Shown here: positions 24,401-35,650 of the stretch, piece after piece
Numbering within the stretch: position 1 is the first letter of the stretch
How the letters are laid out: each line of letters starts with the position of its first letter
NCBI GenBank assembly: GCA_037447655.1
Contig: JBBHKE010003208.1
Coordinates: 174,694-238,693, forward strand
Reading direction: 5' to 3'
From: Zygnema cylindricum
Taxonomy: Eukaryota; Streptophyta; Zygnematophyceae; Zygnematales; Zygnemataceae
DNA length: 64,000 nucleotides
Made by a program: the position numbers and the translations under genes
Notes under the pieces: generated by a model
What the model was told of the DNA's origin: nothing
Database searches by the model: none
The model's input: only the letters and a program-made list of their open reading frames with translations

Positions 24401-27400
24401 AGATTATGACTTTTTTCTTAGGACCGTCGGTTTCTGCCAAAAAAGGTCCACGGGGAATCAACTTCAGAGGTCAAAATTGGTGGGCAAAATTTTAAATATC
24501 TTTGCTGATTTGGGAAAATAAATTTTGCCAATTAGCAGGATGGAATTGAACCTTTTGTTGAATCTTGTTGGGTGTCATGCTACCATGTGTTCTCTTCGAT
24601 TATCACCTTATAACCAATGAATATTATAATAATTCTCGAATAGTTGAGCATAATTCAAATCATGTGTTCCATTCTCAAATCTGTTCTTTGGATAGGTAAG
24701 CATCGTAAAAAACATATATGTTAGCATTCTTGGGACTTCTTTGCTCAATGTGATAGCGTTATGGTCAACATCACCAGCAAAAACACATAACCATCATCTT
24801 TCTCCGGTGGGTTATACACTTTGATTTTTTTCTTTTGTTTCTGTTCATATAATGTGTCCCAAAGGCTGTTTATGTGAAGTTGTACATGCGTTTCTTCGCA
24901 ATTTTTAATTCAAATGGACTGCATCGGCATACCCCTGGGAGAACCTTTGACATCACGAGGACGAATCCAGAGAAACATAATTGCAGGATGCATCCAGAGA
25001 ATTATATATGCAAATAAATCCAGAGAAACATTGTTGGACTAGTGTGGCAAATACAGGCAAAGATCTCCTGAAACTGTACGGGAAAATGTCGTTCTACCTG
25101 AAGGAAAGGCAGAGCCTGAGCAGCAAATGACACAACGCCACTCTCCAATTGCCGCACAATCTGAGGATCTCTGCATTTCTCACATCAAGAAACACAGGCT
25201 TAGATAAAAGGAAGCATTAAAGTTGCCAACAAATAATACAACAAACAGGCTAGGAATTTAAAAGCCAGAGGTATACAAGAAGATGAAAACTCTTTATGAT
25301 ACAAGCAAAATGCTTATCACTCAGTCACTTCATAGAAGGAATTTCTGTTATGCTAAAAGAAAACGATGAAGAAGAGGCATCGTGAGATTAAGGGGTCAAG
25401 AACTTACCGTAGAAGACTACTCAGGGCTATAACACCAACTAAATTGAGCCCTCCTAAGCCAACGGCAAGCAACCGCTGTCCACCCTGTGTCTGACTGCAT
25501 GACCCCAACCCTCAAATTGGCAAAACCAATCTCAACACTTGCCACTATTTATAGCCCAGTTTGAGACCCTTAGAAGAAGGCAAGTTAAACTAGCACCTTA
25601 GCAGCTTAAACTTAAACATCAGTCAACGACAAGGATCTATGTCACATCGAAGTGCTTCCATGTCACTTTCAAGATGAGAATTAAGAAAGCCTCTTAAATA
25701 GAGTTGAGGGGACAAAGCTTCCGCAAAACCATCAGCTACAGCCAAACATTAGATCATGTTACCTTATGCATGTCTGCTTGCCTAAATATTGACTTGCTTA
25801 TCTAGCCTAAACTTTTTGCAAGTGAGGGACATCATTTCTCCATTTAAACGGATAAAAGGTTGCTTTTGTGAGGTTCCAAATTATATTGCATCTTCAACAT
25901 GCAGCAGTTTTCCTTTTCTAACAATTCAAGAGTGTAAGATAGCAACTTTTTGTCCAGTTATAATGTGAAAGGGGGAATTTTGAGAACCTATGCATAGAGT
26001 CTCACTCTACGTCCCAATTAACACAATTGGACAGCAACAAGCCATGTAAAGAGCATTTTAAGGTTTCAAATGCGAAGTAACCGAGCAGCTGACGTCTTGC
26101 AAATAAAACATTGACCGTGCACCCATTGACGATGCTACAAAAAAATCTGTATGTTGCTTGAAATTCGGTCAGGTATTTCTTGTAGATACGTGCATTAATG
26201 TAAGAATGTGCCCTTCGACATGAGTCTTTTTTCACATGAGGGGAAGTGTCAAGTTCCCTGCTTTTCAAGATAGGCATAACAAGATGTTTGATGAACTTTG
26301 TCGCCAGTCCTCCCCTTACACTTTAACATATTTTCCAAACTTTGAATCATAGCCTTGACAAGACCATACCTAAAAATTCCCTTCTTTTCTGAAAAATAAG
26401 AGCCATCTTTAACTTCTTCATCAATTTGAATACGCTTTCGTCCCAGCCAATCTGTGGCAGTCCGTTGAAGGGACGGGAAACGGTACAGAATATTTCCCTG
26501 TAATGCTTCACAGACATGTGGTAGTCAGCTCCTCTTCCAGCTTGTCACCCCTAAGATTTTCTAAAACAGCCCTGTAATCGGCCAACACTTCTCACTTCAG
26601 ACCGCTTTGTGTTCAATAAATTTCAGAAAAGCTTAAGCATCAGTTAAGGACAAGCAGGACAAGCAAAGGACATCAAATTTGCAAATCTCCTACCAATCTA
26701 GCAGTTTCATTACAGTTGCATTACATACTGATAACACTTTCTCATTACCAGAAATTCAGTTTCACCCACTTTTATCTTACCTGCCCATCCACTTCTGCAT
26801 GGCCGTCAAATCGTTGCATCACCGGCAGCATAAATGCCTCGTCAGTCTGTAAAAGAACACCCGATAAGGTTTTGCTAAGGCCAAACTGCTCTAGACAGAA
26901 AATAATCAAAGCGAGACACGCTTCAAGTAAGTGACTAGAATAGATGTTAGAGAAGATGAATCAACAACCAAATAAGCTCATACGGCGTAAGCGGGGAAAA
27001 ATACATAATATAAGGTCATCGAAGCTCATCAATGGCCACACAGTGAAGAAAATTCACCGTCACAGTTCCTTCAGAAGCATCCAGAGCTGGAGGGTCCAAA
27101 TATGGAGCTAATTCCTCTGCCACCACCACTCCACCTCGTCTTGCAATAAAGTCTCCAATCTGCAAGAGTAACCAAAAAGATGTCATAGAGCCACCATCAC
27201 CTAACTAGACACGATATACACAGACACTCACGAAAAGAAATTGTGAAAAACTGACGGGAAAAGTACACCGTGAATCGCTTTTAGCGTTAAAGAAATAATT
27301 AGTGTAAACAAATAATCAGTGTTATTAACTCTAATTTGGGTTCAAGGCCTTTCGCCAAGAAAAAATTAACTCTAATTTATGCATAACTCTAAATTGGATA

Positions 27401-30400
27401 CATTTTTCCCATAGTGTAGCCGCTATAGCCTGTGTTCGCATAGTCGATGTTTGAACATGTGAGAACAGGTTCGTGTGATTTTCGTTGTCTTATCACTGGG
27501 AATCAAATATGAGTGCGCTTTTTCGTGTCGACTCACTCACTTTCACGTGTTGACGCCTTTATCTGACACTCTTTCTGTACAAAATAACGAGCAATTTTGG
27601 TATAGACTGACAAATTTCGTACACTACACTATTTAAAAACTGTCCAAATTAGAGTTATAAACGCTAATTAAACCGTACCTATATTAATGTAAAAAACAAT
27701 TAGAGTTATCAATTCTATTTTAGGTTCGAGGGTCAAAATTTGGGGGCGCTTAATTAGCGTTTTAGGGCTAATAGCGATTCACGGTGTAGAACCAGTGTCT
27801 GCAGTAAATCGACACATCCAATTGAATGATAGTAGCTAGACAAGCAAATTTCATATGTGTGAGAACCTCATATTGTAGGTCCAGTGTTTGAAGACTAATG
27901 GGAGAGAACCTAGATCAAGTTGTACAGCAGCATTTGAAATTTCTTGACAATTTTCATAGTGTTGATATGGTTTGTTTTCAGAATCCCAGTAAAAGAGGTT
28001 GTGAACAAACAAGCTTGAGAGAACTCACCAGCCTCCAACGTTGCTCTTCGATTCCTTCATTAGGATCTCCATCTCCAAACACAAACGAAAACACCTGTTG
28101 ACAGAAATTACTTCCGAAATAAAGGTTGTTTTTTTTTTTTGTAACCCCCATAAGTAGGAGGACACAGCATGTAAAATCAATAAAGCGCATGTGAAGCAAC
28201 AACATAGAAATAAGAAATACTGTAAAACATCTCTTCCGCTATGTTCGACAATCTTGCGGATGAGTTTCACTCACAGACTCGAAGAAGGAGGGACTTTGTC
28301 CTGGTCTTCGCATCCGAACCCTCTGATAGTAAAATGGATCCCAATACCTGCCGGTCCAAAGACGAGCAATACATAAATGACAAATACAAAAAGACATGAA
28401 AGTACATACATCCCCGGGCGTGCCCAACTGGCGCGCCCTTATTAGGCTTGCTTAGTGCTCGTGGGTGGACCAGCATCAAATACACACAAACAAACAGATC
28501 TACACAAACGCCTTAGATAATTGTAACCAATTCTTTCGCCTGGCTGAACTGGATTTTGGCGGCGACAACAAAATATAATTCTTGTAGTATGGGGTACTGC
28601 CATATAATCCACAGAACCTAACTACAAAAAGCATTTTCCAACATTAAGGATAAAGCTTGCAGATAAATTACGTTAATGATTCTGGTTTTCATATATTCCA
28701 TTGTCATAATCTCCAAGATAATTCTGAAGTTAGTCGTCAGAAATGAAGGTAAGATTATATCCCTTCATAGAAAAGCTAATCCTACCCCAGAAGTACGAAA
28801 TCATCACTGCCAGCCTACCAGAAAAGGTTGGAAAAGTCGATGTAAAACCCGGGGCCTCTTTGAGGTGCATAGTAACCACCACCTCGATTATTCCGATTGT
28901 TATCCTCACTGCTACTCAAAACACAAAATAGGTGCCATTATCTCATCAGTAAACATATCACATCCAAAGAGCAGTAAGTAAAAGTTGGCTAAAAGGAAAG
29001 TGAAAAGTTCTAAGTGGTGTTAGACAAAAGTCTTTCATTTCTCTTCAAAAAGTAGAGATGGTCATAGTCAACACATGGTAGATACGTAAGAAATATTCAC
29101 TAGTAGCTGCTGTTGTATAAAGTCAGAAGTGAAACTAGGCTTACACTATCACGTCCATGCCTCTCCTAAAAAGCAATCCACCAGATTATCAGTCACGCAA
29201 AACATAAAATAGCCTCGAGCGTACATCACATGCTTTCTAGTATCTGTGAAACCAACCTTAATTGAAACCAACCTTAATTAGTGCTTCAACAAAAGTTCTG
29301 AAATACAAATAATTAAGTAATGCTTCAACGGAATTTGTGAAAAATACAAAACATACCTCCTCGCGGAAGTCAAAATGACCGCAATCGCAGCGTAGGTTAC
29401 AGCGATCGAAGTTAGAAGAGCTGTGCCAAATGCCACTCGAGACAGATATTCCAAGACAAACTGCTCACATTCTCCACAGGAACAAAAAGTGGTCAGATAG
29501 CAATCTGAACATAATCTGAACATAAACGAACTGTGAGAGTAAAAGATGGGAAACAGATTCCATCTCCCACTAACCATCCAAAACAGACAAAACGGATAAT
29601 ATACAGTTTCAAGAGCAAAAAAACCATCATGAAAACCAGAAAATAAAATTTGCAACCACTTGATGAATCGCTTCTCACATAAAGGAAATTTAAAGATGGC
29701 TGGAACTCAATTATCAAAATATTGTAATGCCTTTCCTAACAACCAAGGATATTTTTGCGTTCTTGGGGCTTTCTTAGCACGCTGCCTTACAACTGCTGGA
29801 CAGGAAAACCTTGGGATCTTATGAACAACAAACCAAGCTCCTCCATGTAGAATTTCTGTATGAAAAAGAAAGACCTATAGGCATACCTTCACATTGTTCC
29901 ATATAGGTTCCAGCTTCAACTTCACCGACTTCTGAACCAAAATGTTCTTAAAATCTCTCGGCATCACATAGAGGACATCTCCTTCATCAGAGACCTGCAA
30001 GGAAAAAACCAGAACCAGCAGTTGAAGCACCATGACAATGAGTTGCCCTTACTTTCGCAAGCAATGACATCAATTAAATACACAAGACAACAAGGGAACG
30101 AAAAAACTGATATAAAATTAAAGCAGAACGCACATGAACGTTCATTCAAAAACAGTACAGGAAAACGTGCAGTTCACAAACAGAATTTTAGAAGACATGA
30201 GGGAAGTAACTTTTCATGTGTATTTGAAATTAGAAAGCTTGAAGGTTCCAGTTATGGCATAACCATCAAGGCAGGCCCTTTCATGATTGGCTAAAGCAGG
30301 CAAAACCCATAACGGGACGGATGTGCAACAACTTGAACATAGCGTTTGCCTTAAAATAATTATACACGGTTGGTCCTTTACTGGCATTTATGAATCCCGC

Positions 30401-30915
30401 TACTGCACTCACTCACACCTGGATATTTACACAAACCGATTTGGACTTACCTCCAAGAAACCGTTTGTATCAGAAGCCAATGCCCTTAAAGCTTTCTCAG
30501 CCTCAGTTACTTTTATACCAGCCCGGGCCGCCACGTCTCCTATGGTTACCCTTCTTCCTAACTCTTCCACAGCCTTTATTGTGCTGTCACGAACTAAAGG
30601 AGGCAAAGAATCAATCTCAACAGTTTTTTTGGCTGTAAAAGCCTCCAGAAATCCACCTGAACTTTCAGCTTTACATATCATAAGCCTGTTCCGCCGATTT
30701 TTTACAGTAGCGGACAAAGATTTATGTACACGATTAAACCTATTTGAATTAAAGGACTGTGAGAAAGTGGTTCTCTTGTATTGCTGATCTGTTGGAACTG
30801 AGAATGCATTTTGTACTTTCTGCAATGAAAGAGTTCTTGAGTTGTATTTGTAGCCGAATGATGACTGGAGGTTGAAGCATCCACAAGCTGTGGAAGAAAT
30901 TGTCATTGTCGCCAT
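21477..30915 (-). CDS. Plastid membrane protein of the plant 'iron-sulfur cluster biosynthesis' family (AT5G03900-like)
   Basis: Fourteen exons resolve in phase to 560 codons plus stop: 30915-30451, 29994-29887, 29460-29357, 29165-29145, 28908-28819, 28347-28275, 28094-28029, 27159-27058, 26846-26781, 26497-26370, 25494-25408, 25170-25098, 23958-23815, 21632-21477. The Ser/Arg-rich N-terminus looks like a plastid transit peptide. Residues about 105-175 form a winged-helix-like unit (LGRRVTIGDVAARAGIKVTE ... SDEGDVLYVMP). A membrane segment follows (VAFGTALLTSIAVTYAAIAV), then GPGFYIDFSNLFW and the signature VFSFVFGDGDPNEGIEE. A second similar unit comes next (GGVVVAEELAPYL ... GNILYRFPS), then a Gly-rich hydrophobic stretch (LLAVGLGGLNLVGVIAL) and a charged tail. 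The family name is from memory of plant annotation; biochemical function is uncertain. The 30939 start is a TTG, so I chose the ATG at 30915. Confidence 0.9.
21656..21840. repeat. Tandem repeat, about 50-60 bp unit, four diverged copies
   Basis: The unit contains TCAGAAGTCTCGGGTTTAAG followed by TGGATCCAAAAAAAGAACAA. It lies in the last intron of the plastid gene. Confidence 0.75.
22433..22820. mobile_element. MITE group A, right-truncated copy
   Basis: It begins GTACACCGTGAATCGCTGTT and shares the interior CGACGCCTGAACATGTGAGA (about 22520) and AATCAAATATGAGT with the intact copy at 27264-27787. The right terminal repeat is missing or decayed. It lies in an intron of the plastid gene. Confidence 0.6.
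27264..27787. mobile_element. MITE group A, intact copy (about 520 bp)
   Basis: The left end TACACCGTGAATCGCTTTTA and the right end CTAATAGCGATTCACGGTGT form a long terminal inverted repeat with TA at both borders, consistent with a TA target duplication. The interior holds GAACATGTGAGAACAGGT and repeated AATTAGTGTT-type motifs, with no coding capacity. It sits in an intron of the plastid gene. Confidence 0.8.
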
Positions 30916-32473
30916 TATTTCGGAGTTGCAACCTGCCAAATGACGACCTAAAAATTAAATTCGTAAAAAGGAAAAATAAAATAACTGACGTAATAAGGTG
31001 TCAATTCTATTTACATCTTAAGCAGCAACATAACATAGCGTCAAAACAGTTCAACAAATCAGCTCCGGAAAGGCAAAGAAGTAGGAAACTGGAATCCTGC
31101 AATCTTATACATAAAATTCAAAAGGCATGATAAACTCTGCCAAAAAGTTTTAGATTCTGTGACAAATCTTTCAGATTAAAACGGGTGAAAATCCCATACG
31201 GAGACAATAAAATCGTTAAACTATTGTTTTGTCATCAATAGCACATTGCATAAAAAAAGACAACGTTGGGCAATACCTGCATCTAGATGCTGTGCAGGCA
31301 CAGGAATTTGGTTGTGCAAATTTAATCAATTAATCAACATCAAATTCACTATATTTTGACCCACAGCTAACAATAATGGTGAACCTTGAAGCAAAGTTTC
31401 CAGGCTATGGAGCAAAAATCACTAATACAGCTGTCCGCTATTCTACGTAGAAAGGATGGTAAAGAGTTAAAGACGCACGGCCTTATAGTACTATACGCGT
31501 ATTTAACTGTTAATATGCGTAAAGCCGTAAAACTACAAAATTATCACTTTTCCGTATGTCGTGGAAGTTCCACGGAGGACCACGAACGCAGATGTTGCGT
31601 AGATTGCAAGCCATTGCACATGTGGCTAATAAAGCCATAGACGCCCACATACTCCCATCGACTCATGGAACAGAGGGACTGTTGAAGTGTCTAGCTACAA
31701 TGGTTCGAAAGAATCGGCAACGATTTCTGTCCTGTGGGGTTACCAAATGTCAATGCGTTGACTCGTTGAGGACTTTGAGAGTTTGAGATGCGTCTAGAAA
31801 ATCGCGATGCCCTACATGTCTCACCGATATGTGACACCTAGAAATTCCCAGAGCCAATGGACGCCCTGGAAGAAAACTGAACGTTGCGACCATTACGTCA
31901 CTTCTCAAAAGAAAAACGTGGCATTTTGTGATGGGCTTAGGAAATTGAGCCGTTGTTTCTTACAAACTTGACCTACGAATGTACAAATAGAAATTCATTT
32001 CCAGCAATTTCAACCGGCGGTCTCTCTGTTGATGTGTATGACAATAAAAAGGAATTTTTATAACATTGCATCTTCTGATAATCTGAGCTAATTAAAACTG
32101 ATAAAAGCGCGTTCTTTCGTTCACTGCTATATTCTGTTTTTATTCTTTAAGTTTGCTGCCTGGATAAGAGGAGCTTTTGATGTTTATTTGAGATTTTTTG
32201 TAATTCAAAGCGAAAAAGCTTGAATATTTTTTTTGTATTTCCTGCTTTTGTTTTTTTTTTTTGTGCTTATTCTTGTTAGTATCAGGCTAGGTTCCACGAA
32301 TCTCTTGTTGCATTCTGTTTTTTTGGTTTTGCATGCTTTCTTTCTTTGTTCACAAATCAGAAAATTATAAATTGTTGTCTGTGCTTATATATCAGCAGCG
32401 GCATCATTTTTATGCTGATAATAATAAGCAATTACGCAAAGGTATTGGCTGAATTTGTTGAAAGCTGTCAATT
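30916..32473. promoter_or_regulatory. Divergent intergenic region between the plastid gene and CDC20
   Basis: It must hold both promoters, since the flanking genes start at 30915 (-) and 32474 (+). An in-frame TGA at 32459-32461 confirms the CDC20 start. A near-palindrome CGTGGAAGTTCCACG lies at about 31560-31574. The stretch 32100-32340 is T-rich, compatible with a plant leader. I cannot assign a TATA box with confidence. Confidence 0.4.
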
Positions 32474-35400
32474 ATGTCAAGAATGGCCTTTGCAATGGAC
32501 AAGACACCTGTCAAGTCACCTCTTTTTCAGAGAAGAGAGTCCTTCAAAGAGAGAGCCTCTCCAACTTCCTTTGTTACACCAACAAGATCTGTCAAAAAAG
32601 CTTCACGTCTGCGGAAAACACCACAGGTTAGTGCTACTTAATGGGAACTTGATCGTCAAGACAGCTGGCAAATTCACTTTTCTACGTAGAGATTGTGCGT
32701 GCTGATGTCTTCTAGACTTAGTCTTGAGTTAGGAGGGGAGTAGAATGAGAAAAAAAACAGAAGGAGGCGCATAGCATTTCCTAACTTTCTAGAGTTTACA
32801 TTTAAAGCTTGATGTGAGATATGGTATACATGTTGAATGTTGGTTTTTTGGTGAGTTTTTTTTAACTCTATGACGTATGTCAGGGTGACCGTTTTATTCC
32901 AAATCGGGGAGGAATGGATGTTGATCTCGCAAATTTCAATTTATCTGCACGGAAAAGGGGGAAGACTCCAGAAAAGACAGCTTGCACACCCTCCCAATCG
33001 AAGGTATGAGAATGAATGGCTTGCCTTGAATAAAGCCTTAACAAACTGAAGCAATGCTCTCTGAAATACCCTAAAAAACTCGCTGTCAGAGTTTCGTTGG
33101 AAGGAGTAACAAAGCAAACATGTTGTCTGTCATTTTTTTGTAAAGCGCAAGTATTTTTCACTGTGTATCATATGAACTTGAGGAAATCATATTCGCTGCT
33201 TTTTGCTGCAATTTTTGAAGCATGTTTCTAGTCTTTAGATGAAAATTTGAAAAACAAAACCAGATTATCGATTTTGTCAGAAATTTAAGTCTTTGGTTGT
33301 TTTCGCCACCTTACTTAATGCTTTTAAAATTATTTTGCAGGAGAATTATCAAAGGAAACTAGCGGATACTTTCTTGACGCGAGGCGGTAATGAGGAAGCG
33401 AGCAGGATTCTGTCCTTTAAACAAAATCCTATGCGTACGCAAGGCACAATTTTTGACACCGGGTCGTCAGACTCTAGCAGTAGGGAAATATCTGCTGTCA
33501 CCTACCGGCAAATTCCTCGAGTAAGGAAAAACAGATGCAAATTTGGGAAAGCTTGTCGATGCAGGCTACCTCCAACACTTGCAGATGTGCTTTAGTAAAA
33601 TTAAATGCGTAATTTCAGCTTAACGAAGGGAAAGCAGATGCAGACGTGTGAAGTTTGTTGTGTCAGGGTAGCTCCAATTTTTGCAGATGTGCTTTAGCAA
33701 TTCTTTGTTTATTCTGATTTGCTCTGTCCGGAAGGCTTTCGTTTTCATTTCCCCCATTCAATTTTGTATTTGCTGAAATTGTTGTTGTGTAGTGTTACTG
33801 TGTTTCAACAGCACTGAACGTCATGACTTTGTTTTTGCAGAATGCAGAGAAAATTTTGGATGCACCTGGGCTTCTGGATGACTATTATTTAAACATACTC
33901 GATTGGAGTAAGAATAATGTTATTGCAGTTGCTTTGGGAACTGCGGTTTATTTGCTTAATGTGACAAGCGATACAACCATGCAGCTCATGGAAGCACAGA
34001 ATGATGCTGACGTCACGAGCCTGTCTTGGGCGCCTGATGCATCGCACATCGCCATTGGATTCTCCAACAATGATGTTGAGATATGGGACAGCACAAGGAC
34101 TCGCAAGGTAAAAATCGTGTTCCTGAGGAGTATTTGAGAATGTGTTTGTGCTTTTTTTTGTTTTTTTTTTTGGTTTGTTTGACTTTTTTTTTTTTTTTAA
34201 GAATGACTAGAATGGCTATTAGCCTCCTTGAATTTTCGTAAATCTTGAGCCAACGTTTCGTTGCTCCAATTTCTGTGAACTGATTGTTCTACAGCATTGC
34301 AAGCAGTCTCGCTTATTTGATTGTCAGAATATTCTAACATTTTGTCAGGATGAAAAATTCAGAAAAACGTTTATTTGCTTCGCCATTTCATTCAGGGGAG
34401 CTCCTTTTACCTTGCAGTTATTTTTATCCCTAAGAAAGCACTGTGACTTGGATAATCATGTTTTTGCAGGTTCGCACATTAGCCGGACATACAGCACGAG
34501 TGGGCAGTCTGGCCTGGAGAGATAGCGATACGACCTTGAGCTCAGGCAGTTTTGACAGTAATGTTATCAATCACGATGTTCGTATCAGGGAGCATATTAC
34601 TTCCCGGATGACAAGCCATAGCGCTGAAGTTTGTGGACTGAAATGGTCTCCTTCTGGACGACAATTGGCAAGTGGTGCGAATGATAATTTGCTCCATATC
34701 TGGGATGCGGCTGGAGGCTCCTCTGCTTCCTCTGGATGCACAAATTATCTTTACAAGATGACACAGCATAGAGCTGCTGTGAAGGCTCTTGCATGGTGCC
34801 CTTTCCAAAGCAATTTGTTGGCTTCCGGGGCAGGCCACTCTGACCCTTCCATCAAGTTTTGGAATACTCATACAGGCGCATGTCTCAACAGTATCCAGAC
34901 TAGTTCACAGGTGAGCAATCAGGATGCCAGAGGTATGCTAAAAGAATTTGTTTGATAGACTTGTTTACTTGACAAATTCCAAAATACCCTTGATCTAAGG
35001 TCCAAATGATTTCTATCCTTTGTGCTTTTAATCTCATATAATAATCGCACAGTTTATAGTCACCAAGACGATCACATGCTTTGTTACGTCAAGATGTTAT
35101 AGTTGGCTATCTTGCTGATAAGGAAAGCTGAAGGCCTTGACTATGTGCACTTAGAACTTGCAAACTGTGTTTACGTGGATCCTGTATGTTTGGTACAATC
35201 AATCTTAGGCACGTTTTTGGTTATATAGTAAAGAATCTTAGGCAGGTTCCTGGTTAGATAATCGTGTATCTTTTGCATGGTTCTGGCTATATAGTCAAGA
35301 ATCATCTGTCTTATTGACACTGACGGATTTTCACCAATGTTTGGGTTTTGTAGGTGTGTGCCCTGCAGTGGAATGATAATGACAGGGAGATCCTGAGTTC

Positions 35401-35650
35401 ACACGGCTACACAAGCACCGAACAGCTGTGTCTGTGGAAGTACCCGACCATGGTTAGAACAGCAGAGCTGACGGGACATGCCACCCGTGCGGGGAATCTT
35501 GCCAAAAGCCCGGATGGCTCAACTATCGCTTCTGCAGGTGACGATGAAACGATTCGCATTTGGAAAATATTCGAAAATTTATCTAAATCTGATAAAAACA
35601 AGAAGGGAGTTCCACGAAGCAGCCTCCAACTGGCAGGATCCATCAGATAA
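32474..35650 (+). CDS. CDC20: CDC20, WD40 activator of the anaphase-promoting complex
   Basis: CDC20 recruits substrates to the APC/C and is the target of the spindle checkpoint. Six exons, all phase 0, give 485 codons plus stop: 32474-32626, 32884-33003, 33341-33520, 33841-34107, 34470-34910, 35354-35650. The C-box is [12 protein letters not shown] (residues about 52-63). A Lys-Glu-Asn triplet is formed across the exon 2/3 junction (QSK|ENYQRKL). The WD40 propeller begins after [18 protein letters not shown]. Hallmarks are [19 protein letters not shown] and [20 protein letters not shown]. The last residues are Ile-Arg (GSIR stop), the IR tail that docks on the APC/C. GDRFIPN and the propeller wording favour CDC20 over CDH1/CCS52. 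The final blade is unusual: [15 protein letters not shown] where GHTSRVLxMAQSPDG is normal. Confidence 0.93.

Noticed and set aside
34542-34871. 109-codon minus-strand frame
   Set aside because: Antisense of CDC20 exon 5.
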